Origin: Streptomyces poonensis
GTDB lineage: Bacteria > Actinomycetota > Actinomycetes > Streptomycetales > Streptomycetaceae
Direction: 5' to 3'
Length of the DNA: 64,000 nt
Assembly: GCF_014650915.1 (NCBI RefSeq)
Contig: NZ_BMVW01000009.1
Coordinates: 186,001 to 250,000 of the forward strand
A model generated the notes under the pieces. That model ran no database searches and was not told where the DNA came from. It saw nothing but the letters and a program-made list of their open reading frames with translations. This document shows positions 50,025 to 59,378 of the stretch, piece after piece. Position 1 is the first letter of the stretch; every line of letters starts with the position of its first letter. The translations under genes and the position numbers were made by a program.

Positions 50025-50411
50025 ATGACTCCTGTTCTCGCTGGGATCCGCCGGCTTCTGGCGCTGATCGTCGCTCTGAGGCTGCCGTACCGGCCGCTGG
50101 GTGACCACATGGCGAGGGCGTACGCCTGGGAGAAGCACCTGAGGTCCGAGAAGTGGGTCTGCAAGGCGATCGGCGCGAATCCGGGCGTGGAGATGCGTCG
50201 GCCGGCGTATCCGCGCGGGATGCTCGCGTTCTCCGCGGTGAGCGGGCTGCGGGTCCACCGGGTCGCGGAGCGCAACAGGATCGACGTCACCCAGGTCGAG
50301 AAGCTGGTCGCCAGCCCTACCGACGGCCGCATCCTCGACTTCGTCGGAGAATCCCGCGTCAACGTCCTCAAGCTCAACATCGCCCTCAAGGCACGGATGA
50401 CCAGGGGCTGA
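50025..50411 (+). pseudogene. In-frame fusion of the KdpA N-terminus with the KdpC C-terminus
   Basis: 128 aa. Residues 1-75 are the beginning of KdpA: MTPVLAGIRRLLALIVALRL, YRPLGDHMARAYAWEKHLRS and MLAFSAVSGLR. Residues 76-128 are the end of KdpC: VHRVAERNRIDVTQVEKLVA, then SPTDGRILDFVGESRVNVLK. The junction lies near 50250. The rest of kdpA, all of kdpB and most of kdpC have been deleted, about 4 kb judging from family lengths. The pump subunits cannot function. KdpA positions usually hydrophobic carry Arg (RRLL, ALRLPY), so drift has followed. The regulators downstream remain intact. Confidence 0.88.
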
Positions 50412-50538
50412 TGGCCTCACCGCTACGGCAGAGGTGCCCACGGTCCCGAGAGCGCCTCGGGCCCGTCGGTCCTCGTGGCACATCGAACGACACGTACAAG
50501 CCCCGAATGACACGGACAAACAGGAAGGCAGCACGCCG

Positions 50539-51228
50539 ATGACGCGGGTGCTGGTGGTCGAGGACGACGCACAGCTCGCACGAGCTCTGGTGATTAACCT
50601 GCAAGCCCGTCAGTACACGGTGGAGTCCGCGCCTGACGGCGCTACGGCACTAGCCCTCTCCGTCACCGCTCCACCGGACGCCCTGATCCTGGATCTTGGT
50701 CTGCCCGACATGGACGGCGTCGAGCTCATCAAGGCCCTACGGCGATGGAGTCGTGCCTCCGTCCTCGTCCTCTCGGCGCGCAACGGTTCTGAGGACAAGA
50801 TCCGTGCCCTTGACGCCGGTGCGGACGACTACATGACCAAGCCGTTCAGCATGGACGAACTCCTTGCCCGCTTGCGGGCCGCGACCCGGCGTGCGGCCGA
50901 GGCCCCGCTGTCCGCGCCAGTCACGGAGGCCAGGATCACCACGGACGCCTTCACCGTCGACCTGGTGGCGAAACGGGTCCGGCGAGCCGACCGGGAGGTG
51001 CGGCTCACTCCCACAGAATGGCATCTGCTGGAGATCCTCATCCGCAATCCCGGACGGCTCATCAGCCAGCGCCACCTGCTCAAGGAGATCTGGGGACCGA
51101 GCCACGGCACCAAGACCAACTACCTGCGGGTCTACATGGCCCAGCTGCGACGCAAACTGGAAATGGACCCCGCACACCCCCGCTACCTGATCACCGAACC
51201 CGGCATGGGCTACCGGTTCGAGCCGTAG
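50539..51228 (+). CDS. kdpE: KdpE response regulator (OmpR family)
   Basis: 229 aa from the ATG at 50539; AGGAAGG lies about 12 bases upstream. The receiver has acidic pair E8-D9-D10, phospho-acceptor Asp52 (LILDLGLPDMDG) and Lys101 (DDYMTKPF). The winged-helix output domain ends with TKTNYLRVYMAQLRRKLEMD, then HPRYLITEPGMGYRFEP, as in KdpE. KdpE phosphorylated by KdpD activates kdp transcription at low potassium. The gene is intact although its usual target operon is reduced to the fusion upstream. It lies 14 bases before kdpD. Confidence 0.93.
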   Translation: MTRVLVVEDDAQLARALVINLQARQYTVESAPDGATALALSVTAPPDALILDLGLPDMDGVELIKALRRWSRASVLVLSARNGSEDKIRALDAGADDYMTKPFSMDELLARLRAATRRAAEAPLSAPVTEARITTDAFTVDLVAKRVRRADREVRLTPTEWHLLEILIRNPGRLISQRHLLKEIWGPSHGTKTNYLRVYMAQLRRKLEMDPAHPRYLITEPGMGYRFEP

Positions 51229-51242
51229 GAGAGAGGCGGAAC

Positions 51243-53786
51243 ATGAGACGCGGGAAGCTGCGCATCTACCTCGGAGCGGCGCCGGGCGTCGGCAAGACGT
51301 ACTCCATGCTCTCGGAAGGACACCGGCGGGTCGAACGCGGCACGGACTGCGTCGTCGCGTTCGTCGAGCACCACGGCCGGCCACGCACCGAGGTCATGCT
51401 GCACGGTCTGGAGGTGATTCCGCGCCGGACCGTCGAGTACCGGGGAACCTCCTTCACGGAGATGGACGTGGACGCCGTCCTCGCCCGCCGGCCCGCCGTC
51501 GCGCTCGTCGACGAACTGCCCCACACCAACGTCCCCGGCTCGCGGAACCCCAAGCGCTGGCAGGACGTCGAGGAGCTGCTCGTCGCCGGCATCGACGTCG
51601 TCGCGACCGTCAACGTCCAGCACCTGGAGTCCCTCGGCGACGTCGTCGAGGCGATCACTGGGGTCCGGCAGCAGGAGACCGTCCCCGACGAGATCGTCCG
51701 CCGCGCTGATCAGATCGAACTGGTCGACATGTCGCCCCAGGCGCTGCGCCGCCGCATGGCGCACGGCAACGTCTACAAGCCGGACAAGGTCGACGCGGCC
51801 CTCTCCAACTATTTCCGCCCCGGCAACCTCACCGCCCTGCGCGAGCTGGCCCTGCTGTGGACCGCCGACCGGGTCGACGAGTACCTGCGCCAGTACCGCG
51901 ACGAACACCGGGTCTCGAAGATCTGGGGCTCGCGCGAACGGATCGTCGTCGGCCTCACCGGCGGTCCTGAGGGCCGGACTCTGATACGGCGTGCAGTCCG
52001 GCTCGCGGAGAAGGGCGCCGGCGGCGAGGTTCTCGCCGTTTACATCTCCCGCAGCGACGGCCTCATCGCGGCCTCGCCGAAGGAGCTGGCGGTCCAGCGA
52101 ACCCTCGTCGAGGACCTCGGCGGCACCTTCCACCACGTCGTCGGCGACAACATACCGAACGCCCTCCTGGACTTCGCCCGGGGCGTGAACGCCACGCAGA
52201 TCGTCCTCGGCGTCAGCCGTCGCCGTTCCTGGCAGTACGTCCTCGGCCCCGGTGTCAGCGCCACGGTCGCCCGCGAGTCGGGCTCCGACCTCGACGTCCA
52301 CATAGTCACCCATGACGAGGCGGCCAAGGGCGGAGGACTGTCTGTCGCCCGCGGCGCCCGCCTGGGCCGCTCCCGCACCATCTGGGGCTGGCTCGTCGGC
52401 CTCGTGGGACCCACCCTGCTCACCCTGCTGCTCAGCACCGCCGTGCCCGAGGTGGGACTGGCCAACGACGTTCTGCTCTACCTCACCCTCACCGTCGCGG
52501 CGGCCCTGCTCGGCGGACTCAGACCGGCGCTGGCGTCGGCAGCCGTCGGCTCCCTCCTCCTCAACTGGTTCTTCACGCCGCCGGTCCATCAGATCACCAT
52601 CGCCGACTCCCGCAACATCGTCGCCCTGACCATCTTCGTAGGGGTGGCGATCTCCGTCGCCTCCGTTGTCGACCTCGCCGCCCGCCGCACCCACCAGGCC
52701 GCCCGGCTCCGCACCGAAGCCGAAACCCTTTCCTTCCTCGCCGGCAGCGTGCTGCGTGGCGAGACGACCCTCGAAGCCCTCCTCGAACGGGTCCGCGAGA
52801 CCTTCTCCATGGAGTCCGTCGCCCTCCTGGAACGGGCCGACGAGACGGAGCCGTGGGTCGGCGTCGCCGTCGTCGGCCACCGCCCGTGCGAACGGCCGGA
52901 CGACGCCGACGTGGACATGCCGGTCGACGACCACTTGGTGCTCGCCCTGACCGGCCGGGTGCTGCCCGCCGAGGACCGCCGGGTCCTCGGAGCCTTCGCC
53001 GCCCAGGCCGCCGTGGTCCTCGACCGGCAGCGGCTCGTCGGCGAGGCCGAGGAGGCCCGCAAGCTCGCCGAGGGCAACAAGATCCGCACCTCCCTCCTCG
53101 CGGCCGTCAGTCACGACCTGCGCACCCCGCTCGCCGGCATCAAGGCCTCCGTCTCCTCGCTCCGCTCCGACGACGTCGAGTGGTCCGAGGAGGACCGCGC
53201 CGAACTTTTGGAGGGCATCGAGGCCGGCGCCGACCGCCTCGACCACCTGGTCGGCAACCTCCTCGACGTGTCCCGTCTGGAGACCGGCACCGTCACCGCC
53301 GTGATCAGGGAGACCGACCTCGACGAGGTCGTCCCCATGGCGCTGCTCGGCGTCCCGGAGGGCAGCGTCGACCTCGACATCCCTGAGACACTCCCCATGG
53401 TCGCCGTCGACCGCGGGCTGCTGGAGCGGGCCGTCGCCAACATCGTCGAGAACGCCGTGAAGTACAGCCCGGCCGGAGAGCCCGTCCTCGTCGCGGCCAG
53501 CGCTGTCACCGACCGTGTCGAGCTGCGCGTCGTCGACCGCGGTCCCGGTGTCCCCGACGAGGCCAAGGACCGCATCTTCGGCGCCTTCCAACGCTACGGC
53601 GACGCCCCACGAGGCGAGGGCGTCGGCCTCGGCCTCGCGGTCGCCCGCGGCTTCGTGGAGTCGATGGGCGGCACGGTGACGGCGGAGGACACCCCTGGCG
53701 GCGGGCTGACCATGACCATCGGCCTGCGGATGGTCAACGGAGCACCGAGGCCCGTGGCCGAACTGGCGACCGACGTGATGACTTGA
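51243..53786 (+). CDS. kdpD: KdpD sensor histidine kinase
   Basis: 847 aa. The N-terminal KdpD domain has Walker A YLGAAPGVGKTYSML (residues 9-23) and Walker B-like VALVDELPHTNVPGSRN. A USP-like domain covers about 225-365 (RIVVGLTGGPEGRTLIRRAV). Four membrane helices lie at about 385-475. A GAF-like segment follows, then H-box AVSHDLRTPLAGIK with His624, N-box ANIVENAVKYSP and G-box GEGVGLGLAVARG. KdpD senses K+ and ionic state and phosphorylates KdpE. Relative to the usual DELAHTN the P in DELPHTN is a change, and the second kdpD at 63.1 kb has the usual A. All catalytic positions appear intact. Confidence 0.95.
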   Translation: MRRGKLRIYLGAAPGVGKTYSMLSEGHRRVERGTDCVVAFVEHHGRPRTEVMLHGLEVIPRRTVEYRGTSFTEMDVDAVLARRPAVALVDELPHTNVPGSRNPKRWQDVEELLVAGIDVVATVNVQHLESLGDVVEAITGVRQQETVPDEIVRRADQIELVDMSPQALRRRMAHGNVYKPDKVDAALSNYFRPGNLTALRELALLWTADRVDEYLRQYRDEHRVSKIWGSRERIVVGLTGGPEGRTLIRRAVRLAEKGAGGEVLAVYISRSDGLIAASPKELAVQRTLVEDLGGTFHHVVGDNIPNALLDFARGVNATQIVLGVSRRRSWQYVLGPGVSATVARESGSDLDVHIVTHDEAAKGGGLSVARGARLGRSRTIWGWLVGLVGPTLLTLLLSTAVPEVGLANDVLLYLTLTVAAALLGGLRPALASAAVGSLLLNWFFTPPVHQITIADSRNIVALTIFVGVAISVASVVDLAARRTHQAARLRTEAETLSFLAGSVLRGETTLEALLERVRETFSMESVALLERADETEPWVGVAVVGHRPCERPDDADVDMPVDDHLVLALTGRVLPAEDRRVLGAFAAQAAVVLDRQRLVGEAEEARKLAEGNKIRTSLLAAVSHDLRTPLAGIKASVSSLRSDDVEWSEEDRAELLEGIEAGADRLDHLVGNLLDVSRLETGTVTAVIRETDLDEVVPMALLGVPEGSVDLDIPETLPMVAVDRGLLERAVANIVENAVKYSPAGEPVLVAASAVTDRVELRVVDRGPGVPDEAKDRIFGAFQRYGDAPRGEGVGLGLAVARGFVESMGGTVTAEDTPGGGLTMTIGLRMVNGAPRPVAELATDVMT

Positions 53787-53879
53787 CGGGGAGGGCAGGT
53801 ACGACCCGGGCCTCTCGTCCGGCATTCCCCGCTCAGCAGCGGGCCGGCCTCGTTCCCGGATCCTCCTGTCCGGCGTACC

Positions 53880-54345
53880 TCAGGCGCCCGTTGAGGCATC
53901 GCCGGCGTCGGCCTGCCTGATGCGGAGCCTTGCGTCGGCCGGGCTGCCGAGGAGCCGGGGGTCGGTTGCGGGCAGGTGGCCGGGTGTGCGGCGAGGACCT
54001 GTCGGCCCACCATGGCGCCGGCGCAGGGTGCAGCAGACGGCGGTGGCGTAGTGGTCGTCGTGTATCCGCAGGACAGTGCGCAGATCGCTGTGGAGGGTCC
54101 GTGCGGCGAGACCGCTTCGAGGTTCGTGGTGTCGGAATTGGTGAGCGCGAGGGCGTCGGCCCGCTGGACGCAGGCGGCGTCCAGGACGCCGCCGTCCTCG
54201 GTGCCTTCGCCGAGGATCAAGGGGACGCCGGGGTCGCGGGCGAGAGCCATGCCACGGGCGTCGGGGTCCTGCTCGATGCAGACCACGGGAACGCCGTACT
54301 CCCGCAGGCGGGCCAGAGCCCGGGCCCCGACCTTGCTCAGGTCCA
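53880..54345 (-). pseudogene. TrkA-N/RCK NAD-binding domain protein, frameshifted fragment
   Basis: From 54345 the minus strand reads LPLDLSKVGARALARLREYG, VVCIEQDPDARGMALARDPG, LILGEGTEDGGVLDAACVQR and ADALALTNSDTTNLEA. This is a Rossmann TrkA-N domain after its glycine motif. The next block is in another frame (ARTLHSDLRTVLRIHDDHYA, then TAV). The N-terminal ion-channel or first TrkA half is missing, and the C-terminus fades. It is the remnant of a potassium channel/NAD-binding protein next to intact potassium genes. A hydrophobic stretch LIPPLAGAALVIGVQPW just upstream (54.4 kb) may be part of the same gene. Confidence 0.65.
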
Positions 54346-54666
54346 GCGGGAGACAGTCGTCTGTCGAGTTGTTGTGACAGGGAGCGCCGGGGGAAAGGCA
54401 TGCTCGTCTGCCGCGCCCCAGGGCTGCACGCCGATCACGAGCGCGGCGCCGGCCAGTGGGGGGATGAGGTTCACAACACGAGGAGCACGTTCTGGGCGTA
54501 CTACCGACGCATCGGCCTTGTCGCGGCTCGGGGGGCCTCGGTGTGCGGTTCGATCTCCCTTCCCTTCATGCTCCCCCACCGTCGGCCGCAGCGTCCTCGT
54601 GCGGGGCAGCGTGTCATGGCCCGGTACCCGCGTCGACCGCCTAGTTCCGGTGATCTGGGGGCGAAT

Positions 54667-55548
54667 TCACTGCCGGGGCTGTACGGAGTCAAGGAACCCG
54701 GCGACGAGGCCGGCCAAGCGGGCGGGGACTTCCTCGGGCAGCAGGTGGCCCACATCCGGGAGCACACGGAGCGGGGCGTCCAATCGGCGACGCGTGCCAG
54801 AGCCGAGGCGGTCGGGGGGCAGAAAGGGGTCGCAGGACCCCGCTACTGGCAGAAGGGGCGCGGATCTCGCTCGCCCGAGTACGTCGGACGGCAGGGGCGC
54901 GGGAGCGAGGCTGCTGCGACAGGAGCTCCCCACCAGATCCATCCACGTGCTGAGCTCGGGCGGCACCGCATGCCCGGGGCCTGTCATGAACGTCAGCAGC
55001 CGTTCGGCCCGTGTGGGTGAGGGGCGGAGCATCCACGGGAGGGTGGCGCCCAGGACGGGCGCGCCGACGCGGAGCCGTACGAGTCCGCCGGGGGAGACCA
55101 GGACCCGGCCGGCGATGCGCTCCGAGGGGCACGCGAGGGCGATCGCGGCGCCCAGCGAGTGGCCCACGACCACGACGGGTCCGTCCGTGATCTGCTCCAG
55201 TGTTCCGGCGAGCCATCTGCCGTACCAGTCCATCCGGTGCCGCCGCGGGCGGAGTCCGGAACTGAGGCCGGGCTGGCCGGGGACGTCCAGGACGACGAGC
55301 GGGGCGGCCTCGGCGAGCGCCTCTGCGGCGCGGAGTGACACCGCCGCGCTCATGTTCGTTCCCGGGACCAGAACCAACGTCATCGCCCCAATCCCGCCAC
55401 GGGGACCGACGCGGACCGAGTTCGTCCGGCCCGCCGGCGTCTCGATCTCCCGGCGGTCATGGACGAGCGGCCAGGCTGCGAGGCGCTCCTCGCACCAGTC
55501 GCGTACACGGGCCTGGTCGGCGGGGCTGCGGTAGACCGACGAGGGCAT
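54667..55548 (-). CDS. Alpha/beta hydrolase
   Basis: 293 aa from the ATG at 55548. The oxyanion region is LVLVPGTNMSAAVSL, the nucleophile elbow VVVVGHSLGAAIAL (G-H-S-L-G), the acid region PVAGSCDPFLPPDRL, and the final His in LRVLPDVGHLLPEEVPARLA. All three catalytic residues are thus present. It resembles lactonase/epoxide-hydrolase type proteins without a signal peptide. It is divergent from the trkH gene by about 145 bases. The substrate cannot be told. Confidence 0.88.
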   Translation of the reverse strand: MPSSVYRSPADQARVRDWCEERLAAWPLVHDRREIETPAGRTNSVRVGPRGGIGAMTLVLVPGTNMSAAVSLRAAEALAEAAPLVVLDVPGQPGLSSGLRPRRHRMDWYGRWLAGTLEQITDGPVVVVGHSLGAAIALACPSERIAGRVLVSPGGLVRLRVGAPVLGATLPWMLRPSPTRAERLLTFMTGPGHAVPPELSTWMDLVGSSCRSSLAPAPLPSDVLGRARSAPLLPVAGSCDPFLPPDRLGSGTRRRLDAPLRVLPDVGHLLPEEVPARLAGLVAGFLDSVQPRQ

Positions 55549-55692
55549 GGCCGCATCGTAGGGAGGGTGCTGGGTCCGGTACAGACCTGTGGGTAGGGTT
55601 ACGGCCGTTCTTGACGCAGCGCTGAGACGAGGCCGACACGCGACCGGCAGGCCGGGCGCATGCGGACGGCGCGAGAAAGGGAGTCCGCCATC

Positions 55693-57066
55693 GTGGTGAC
55701 CACCGTGCGCGGACGGGCTCACTCCTCCTTCTCCGCCCACCCCGCCCGGACCGTCGTCCTGGCATTCGCCGTCGCCGTCATGATCGGCACCGGACTGCTG
55801 ATGCTGCCGGCGGCCGCCGAGAACGGCGGTGCCACCGACGTGCTGATCGCTCTGTTCACCTCGACCTCCGCCGTCTGCGTCACCGGCCTGGCCGTCGTGG
55901 ACACCGGCACCTACTGGAGCGGCTTCGGCGAGGGGATCATCCTGGCCCTCGTCCAGGTCGGTGGCTTCGGCATCATGACCCTGGCCTCCCTGCTGGCCCT
56001 GCTGGTCTCGGGCCGCCTGCGGCTGAGACTGCAGCTGACGGCCCAGGCCGAGACCAAGAGCCTCGGCATCGGAGACGTACGCCGGGTCCTGCTCGGAGTC
56101 GCCGGCACCACGGTGATGGTCGAGCTCGCCGTCGGCGCGCTCCTGGCGCTCCGCTTCCGGTTCGGGTACGGGCATTCCATCGGCGACTCCGCGTACCTGG
56201 GGTTCTTCCATGCGGTGTCCGCCTTCAACAACGCCGGCTTCGGCCTGCACGCCGACAGCCTCACCCGCTACGCACAGGACGCGTGGGTCACCCTGCCCAT
56301 CGCCGCCGCCGTCATCCTCGGCGGCATCGGCTTCCCCGTCCTCCTTGAGATGCTGCGCCACCGCAACCGGGCGCGGACGACCGGCCGGAAGAACTGGACA
56401 CTGCACACCAAGCTCACCCTCATCACCACGGCCGCGCTGCTCGCCACCGGAACGCTCCTCACCTGCCTGATGGAGTGGACGAACCCCGCCACCCTCGGTG
56501 CCCAGGACGTCTGGGCCAAGCTGCTCAACGGCTTCTTCCACTCGGCGATGAGCCGCACCGCCGGGTTCAACTCCCTCGACATCGGTGCCATGCACGCCTC
56601 GACCCTGCTGATGACCTGCATGCTCATGTTCGTCGGCGGCGGCAGCGCGGGCACCGCCGGCGGCATCAAGGTCACCACCTTCGCCGTCCTCGCCGCCGCG
56701 ATGCTCGCCGAGGTCCGCGGCGAGCCGACCTCCGCCGTCCTCGGCCGCCGCCTCGGCCCACACGTGCTGCGCCAGGCCCTGACCGTCGCCCTGCTCGGCA
56801 TCGGCCTGGTCATGGCCGCCACCCTGGCGCTGCTCTCGGTGAGCAGGGCGCCCTTCGAAGCGGTGCTGTTCGAGGTCGTCTCCGCCTTCGCGACCGTGGG
56901 ACTCTCCACCGGCATTACCGCCGACCTGCCCGGCAGCGCACAGCTTGTGCTCGTCGCCCTGATGTTCATCGGCCGCATCGGCCCGATCACCCTGGTCTCC
57001 GCACTCGCCCTGCGCGAGCGCACCCGACGCTACGAACTCCCCGAGGAGCGACCCGTCATTGGATAA
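55693..57066 (+). CDS. TrkH/KtrB-type potassium transporter
   Basis: 457 aa from the GTG at 55693; AGGGAG lies nine bases upstream, while a start at 55660 lacks a site. The four M1-P-M2 repeats are visible through their selectivity segments: LFTSTSAVCVTGLAVVD, FFHAVSAFNNAGFGL, GFFHSAMSRTAGFNSLD and VVSAFATVGLSTGITAD. The conserved glycine of each filter (V-x-G, N-x-G, R-x-A-G, V-G-L-S-T-G) is present, so K+ conduction is expected. GGGSAGTAGGIKVTTFAVL in the third unit forms the intramembrane loop typical of KtrB. It overlaps its regulatory partner gene by eight bases. Confidence 0.93.
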   Translation: MVTTVRGRAHSSFSAHPARTVVLAFAVAVMIGTGLLMLPAAAENGGATDVLIALFTSTSAVCVTGLAVVDTGTYWSGFGEGIILALVQVGGFGIMTLASLLALLVSGRLRLRLQLTAQAETKSLGIGDVRRVLLGVAGTTVMVELAVGALLALRFRFGYGHSIGDSAYLGFFHAVSAFNNAGFGLHADSLTRYAQDAWVTLPIAAAVILGGIGFPVLLEMLRHRNRARTTGRKNWTLHTKLTLITTAALLATGTLLTCLMEWTNPATLGAQDVWAKLLNGFFHSAMSRTAGFNSLDIGAMHASTLLMTCMLMFVGGGSAGTAGGIKVTTFAVLAAAMLAEVRGEPTSAVLGRRLGPHVLRQALTVALLGIGLVMAATLALLSVSRAPFEAVLFEVVSAFATVGLSTGITADLPGSAQLVLVALMFIGRIGPITLVSALALRERTRRYELPEERPVIG

Positions 57067-57778
57067 CTTTCTGCACCGCCTGCGCAAGCGCCGCCGAGGG
57101 CGGCTCACCCAGCAATACAAAACATATGCGGATCAGCGGGTCGCCGTCATCGGCCTCGGTCGCTTCGGCAACTCCCTCGCTAACGAGCTGATGCGCCGGG
57201 GCTGGGACGTTCTCGGTATCGACGCAGACACCCGCCTCGTTCAGAAGTACAGCGACCAGCTCACCCACACCGCCGTCGCCGACGCCACCGACCCCGTTGT
57301 GCTCGGGCAACTCGGTGTCCACGAGTTCACCAGCGCCGTGGTCGGCATCGGCAGTGATATCGAGGCGAGCATCCTCATCAGCTCCAATCTCCTCGAAGCA
57401 GGCGTCCCCAACATCTGGGCCAAGGCGATCAGCCGCCAGCACGGCCAGATCCTCGAACGCCTCGGCGTTCACCACGTCGTCCTGCCGGAACACGAGATGG
57501 GTGAACGCGTCGCGCACCTCGTCACCGGCCGCATGCTCGACTTCATCGAGTTCGACGACGACTACGCCCTCGTCAAGACGGTCGCCCCGGGCGTGGCGAC
57601 CGGCAGGCCCCTGGGGCAGTCCCAGGTGCGCAGCCGATACGGCGTGACCGTCGTCGGCATCAAGCGCCCCGGCGAGGACTTCACCTACGCGACCGCCGAG
57701 ACGGTCGTCGCGAAGGGCGACATCATCGTCGTCACCGGCAAGACCGGGGCGGTGGAGGCCTTCACCGAGCTGCCCTGA
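57059..57778 (+). CDS. TrkA/KtrA regulatory subunit (RCK: NAD-binding plus TrkA-C)
   Basis: 239 aa, starting at a TTG within the last eight bases of the transporter gene. The Rossmann motif is RVAVIGLGRFGNSLANELMR, with VLGIDADTRLVQKYSD next and Asp for NAD. The TrkA-C domain begins near ALVKTVAPGVATGRPLGQSQ and ends GDIIVVTGKTGAVEAF. Octameric rings of such subunits gate KtrB/TrkH in response to nucleotides. The two genes form a complete potassium uptake system, which could compensate for the lost Kdp pump. Confidence 0.93.
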   Translation: MDNFLHRLRKRRRGRLTQQYKTYADQRVAVIGLGRFGNSLANELMRRGWDVLGIDADTRLVQKYSDQLTHTAVADATDPVVLGQLGVHEFTSAVVGIGSDIEASILISSNLLEAGVPNIWAKAISRQHGQILERLGVHHVVLPEHEMGERVAHLVTGRMLDFIEFDDDYALVKTVAPGVATGRPLGQSQVRSRYGVTVVGIKRPGEDFTYATAETVVAKGDIIVVTGKTGAVEAFTELP

Positions 57779-58065
57779 ACTAGGATCGTGCGCTGGTGAG
57801 CCGGGAAGTCTGGTCGGCACTGCCGTCCGCCTCCCCCGAAAGAGCCCGGCCGTGCCCCTCACCCTGATTGTGCTTGCCCTGTTCGCCCTCGCCTCCTGCC
57901 GTGCTGATCACCGTGGTCCCACGTCTGGTCGGCGCCCCACTGGCGTGCGTGCCACGTGCGCCTATCTCGGGTCGGGGCTGGTGGGGACGGTCGCCGGGCT
58001 TTTTCTCCTCCACGACTTCCTCGCCGGCTCGCACCGGCGAGGCCTGAAGCAAGCTGGGCGGGAAC

Positions 58066-59118
58066 ATGAAAAACGACCAAACACCCGAGTGCACGTCGTT
58101 GTTCGCAGACGTCGCGACCACCGGCCGACGCCTGACCAGGGATGAGGTCGAACGGCGTCGCGAGACCGGTGAGAAGGCGGCCCGTGAGGGGCTCGCTCTG
58201 CGCGAACTGATCGGCGACCATCTGACCGTGGTCCCGGCGGCCTGGCCCGAACAGTCGCTGACCCGACGCTCGACCCTGGATCTGCTCACGGCGGCCGAGC
58301 AGTCCGTGGACGCTCTCTCGGCCGGATTCGAGCGGGCCCAGCGGCTCGCCGTCCGGCAGGAAGGGGCCGAACGCCGCGAGTTCATCGACGACCTGCTGTA
58401 CGGGCGCAGCGACCTGGGCCGGACCGCCGAACGGGCCGAGGGCTTCGGTCTGCGGCTTTCCCAGGCCCATACGGTTGCCGTCGCCCGCGGACCCCAGGCG
58501 TACACCGAAGCCGACCTGGTACCGCAGCACGTGGAGCGCGCCCTGATCGGAAGGTTCGGCGGCCGGCACGTCCTGCTCACCACGAAGAGCGGCCGGATGG
58601 TCTGTATCGCCCCCGGCGACCAGCCCCAGGTCCTCGCCCACTTCGCTCAGCAGGCCTTCGCCGCCATCGGCGAGGGCCAGGCGGCCATCGGCCGACCGTA
58701 ACCCGGGCCCCGAGGTGTCGTGCACTCCTACGAGGAGGCGCTCGGCGCCCTCGACCTCGCAGACCGTCTCGGACTCGACGTGCCGGTCCTGCACGCCGTC
58801 GACCTCCTGGTCTATCCGGTCCTCACCCGGGACCGGCAGGCCATGGAGGACCTCGTCCGCAGCACCCTTGGTCCTCTGCGGTCGTCCAGGGGCGGCGCGG
58901 AACCGCTCCTCGACACCCTGATCGCTTACTTCGACAGCGGATGCGTGACGACGAGGACGGCCCAAGAGCTGAACCTGTCCGTGAGAGCTGTCACCTATCG
59001 CTTGACTCGCATCCACCGGCTGACCGGTACCAACCCTGCCGACCCTGTGAGCCGCTACACCCTCCGGACCGCCGTGATCGGGGCCCGTCTGCTCGGCTGG
59101 CCCACCAAGCATGTCTGA
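58066..59118 (+). pseudogene. PucR-type (CdaR/HTH_30) regulator split by an in-frame TAA
   Basis: The first part (58066-58701) reads TRDEVERRRETGEKAAREGL, RREFIDDLLYGRSDLGRTAE and VLLTTKSGRMVCIAPGDQPQ. The second part is in the same frame: VVHSYEEALGALDLADRLGL, then the C-terminal HTH TRTAQELNLSVRAVTYRLTR, ending at 59118. Only the TAA at 58699-58701 interrupts, in the segment AIGRP-stop-PGPRGVV that is continuous in relatives. Without readthrough the DNA-binding HTH would be lost. A single base change (or a sequencing error) explains this. The HTH part has no convincing ribosome site for a separate start. Confidence 0.8.
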
Positions 59119-59378
59119 GCGGTTCCGCCGGCAGCGCCCCACCGCGCAGTTGGCGAGGGAGGACAGGTGCTCGCCGGCGAAGCGGCATCATCGCGGCGAG
59201 CGTCGTCACTACCGCCTCCAGCAGCTCCAGCGACCTCTCCGAGGAGTTTGACCTCTGTCACCACTGACTGGCGGAGATCCTCTGAGGTCCGCCGGGGCCC
59301 CTGCCGACGGGCAGCGGCATTGCGAAACCTGAGTGCCGGAACGCCGGGACGGTCAGCGGAGAGACGGCTACAGAAGAG
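59119..59378. other. Intergenic stretch between convergent genes
   Basis: The PucR-type gene ends and the minus-strand kinase gene ends here; no terminator hairpin was confidently identified. Confidence 0.3.

Noticed and set aside
51210..53825. Minus-strand open frame of 871 codons opposite kdpD
   Set aside because: Antisense shadow of the kdpD gene, with Asp/Gly/Val-rich composition and no family features.
57852..58145. 97-codon frame with two hydrophobic segments between trkA and the PucR-type gene
   Set aside because: Weak start signal, overlaps the start of the PucR-type gene by 80 bases and its second half is Arg-rich; could be real but not supported.
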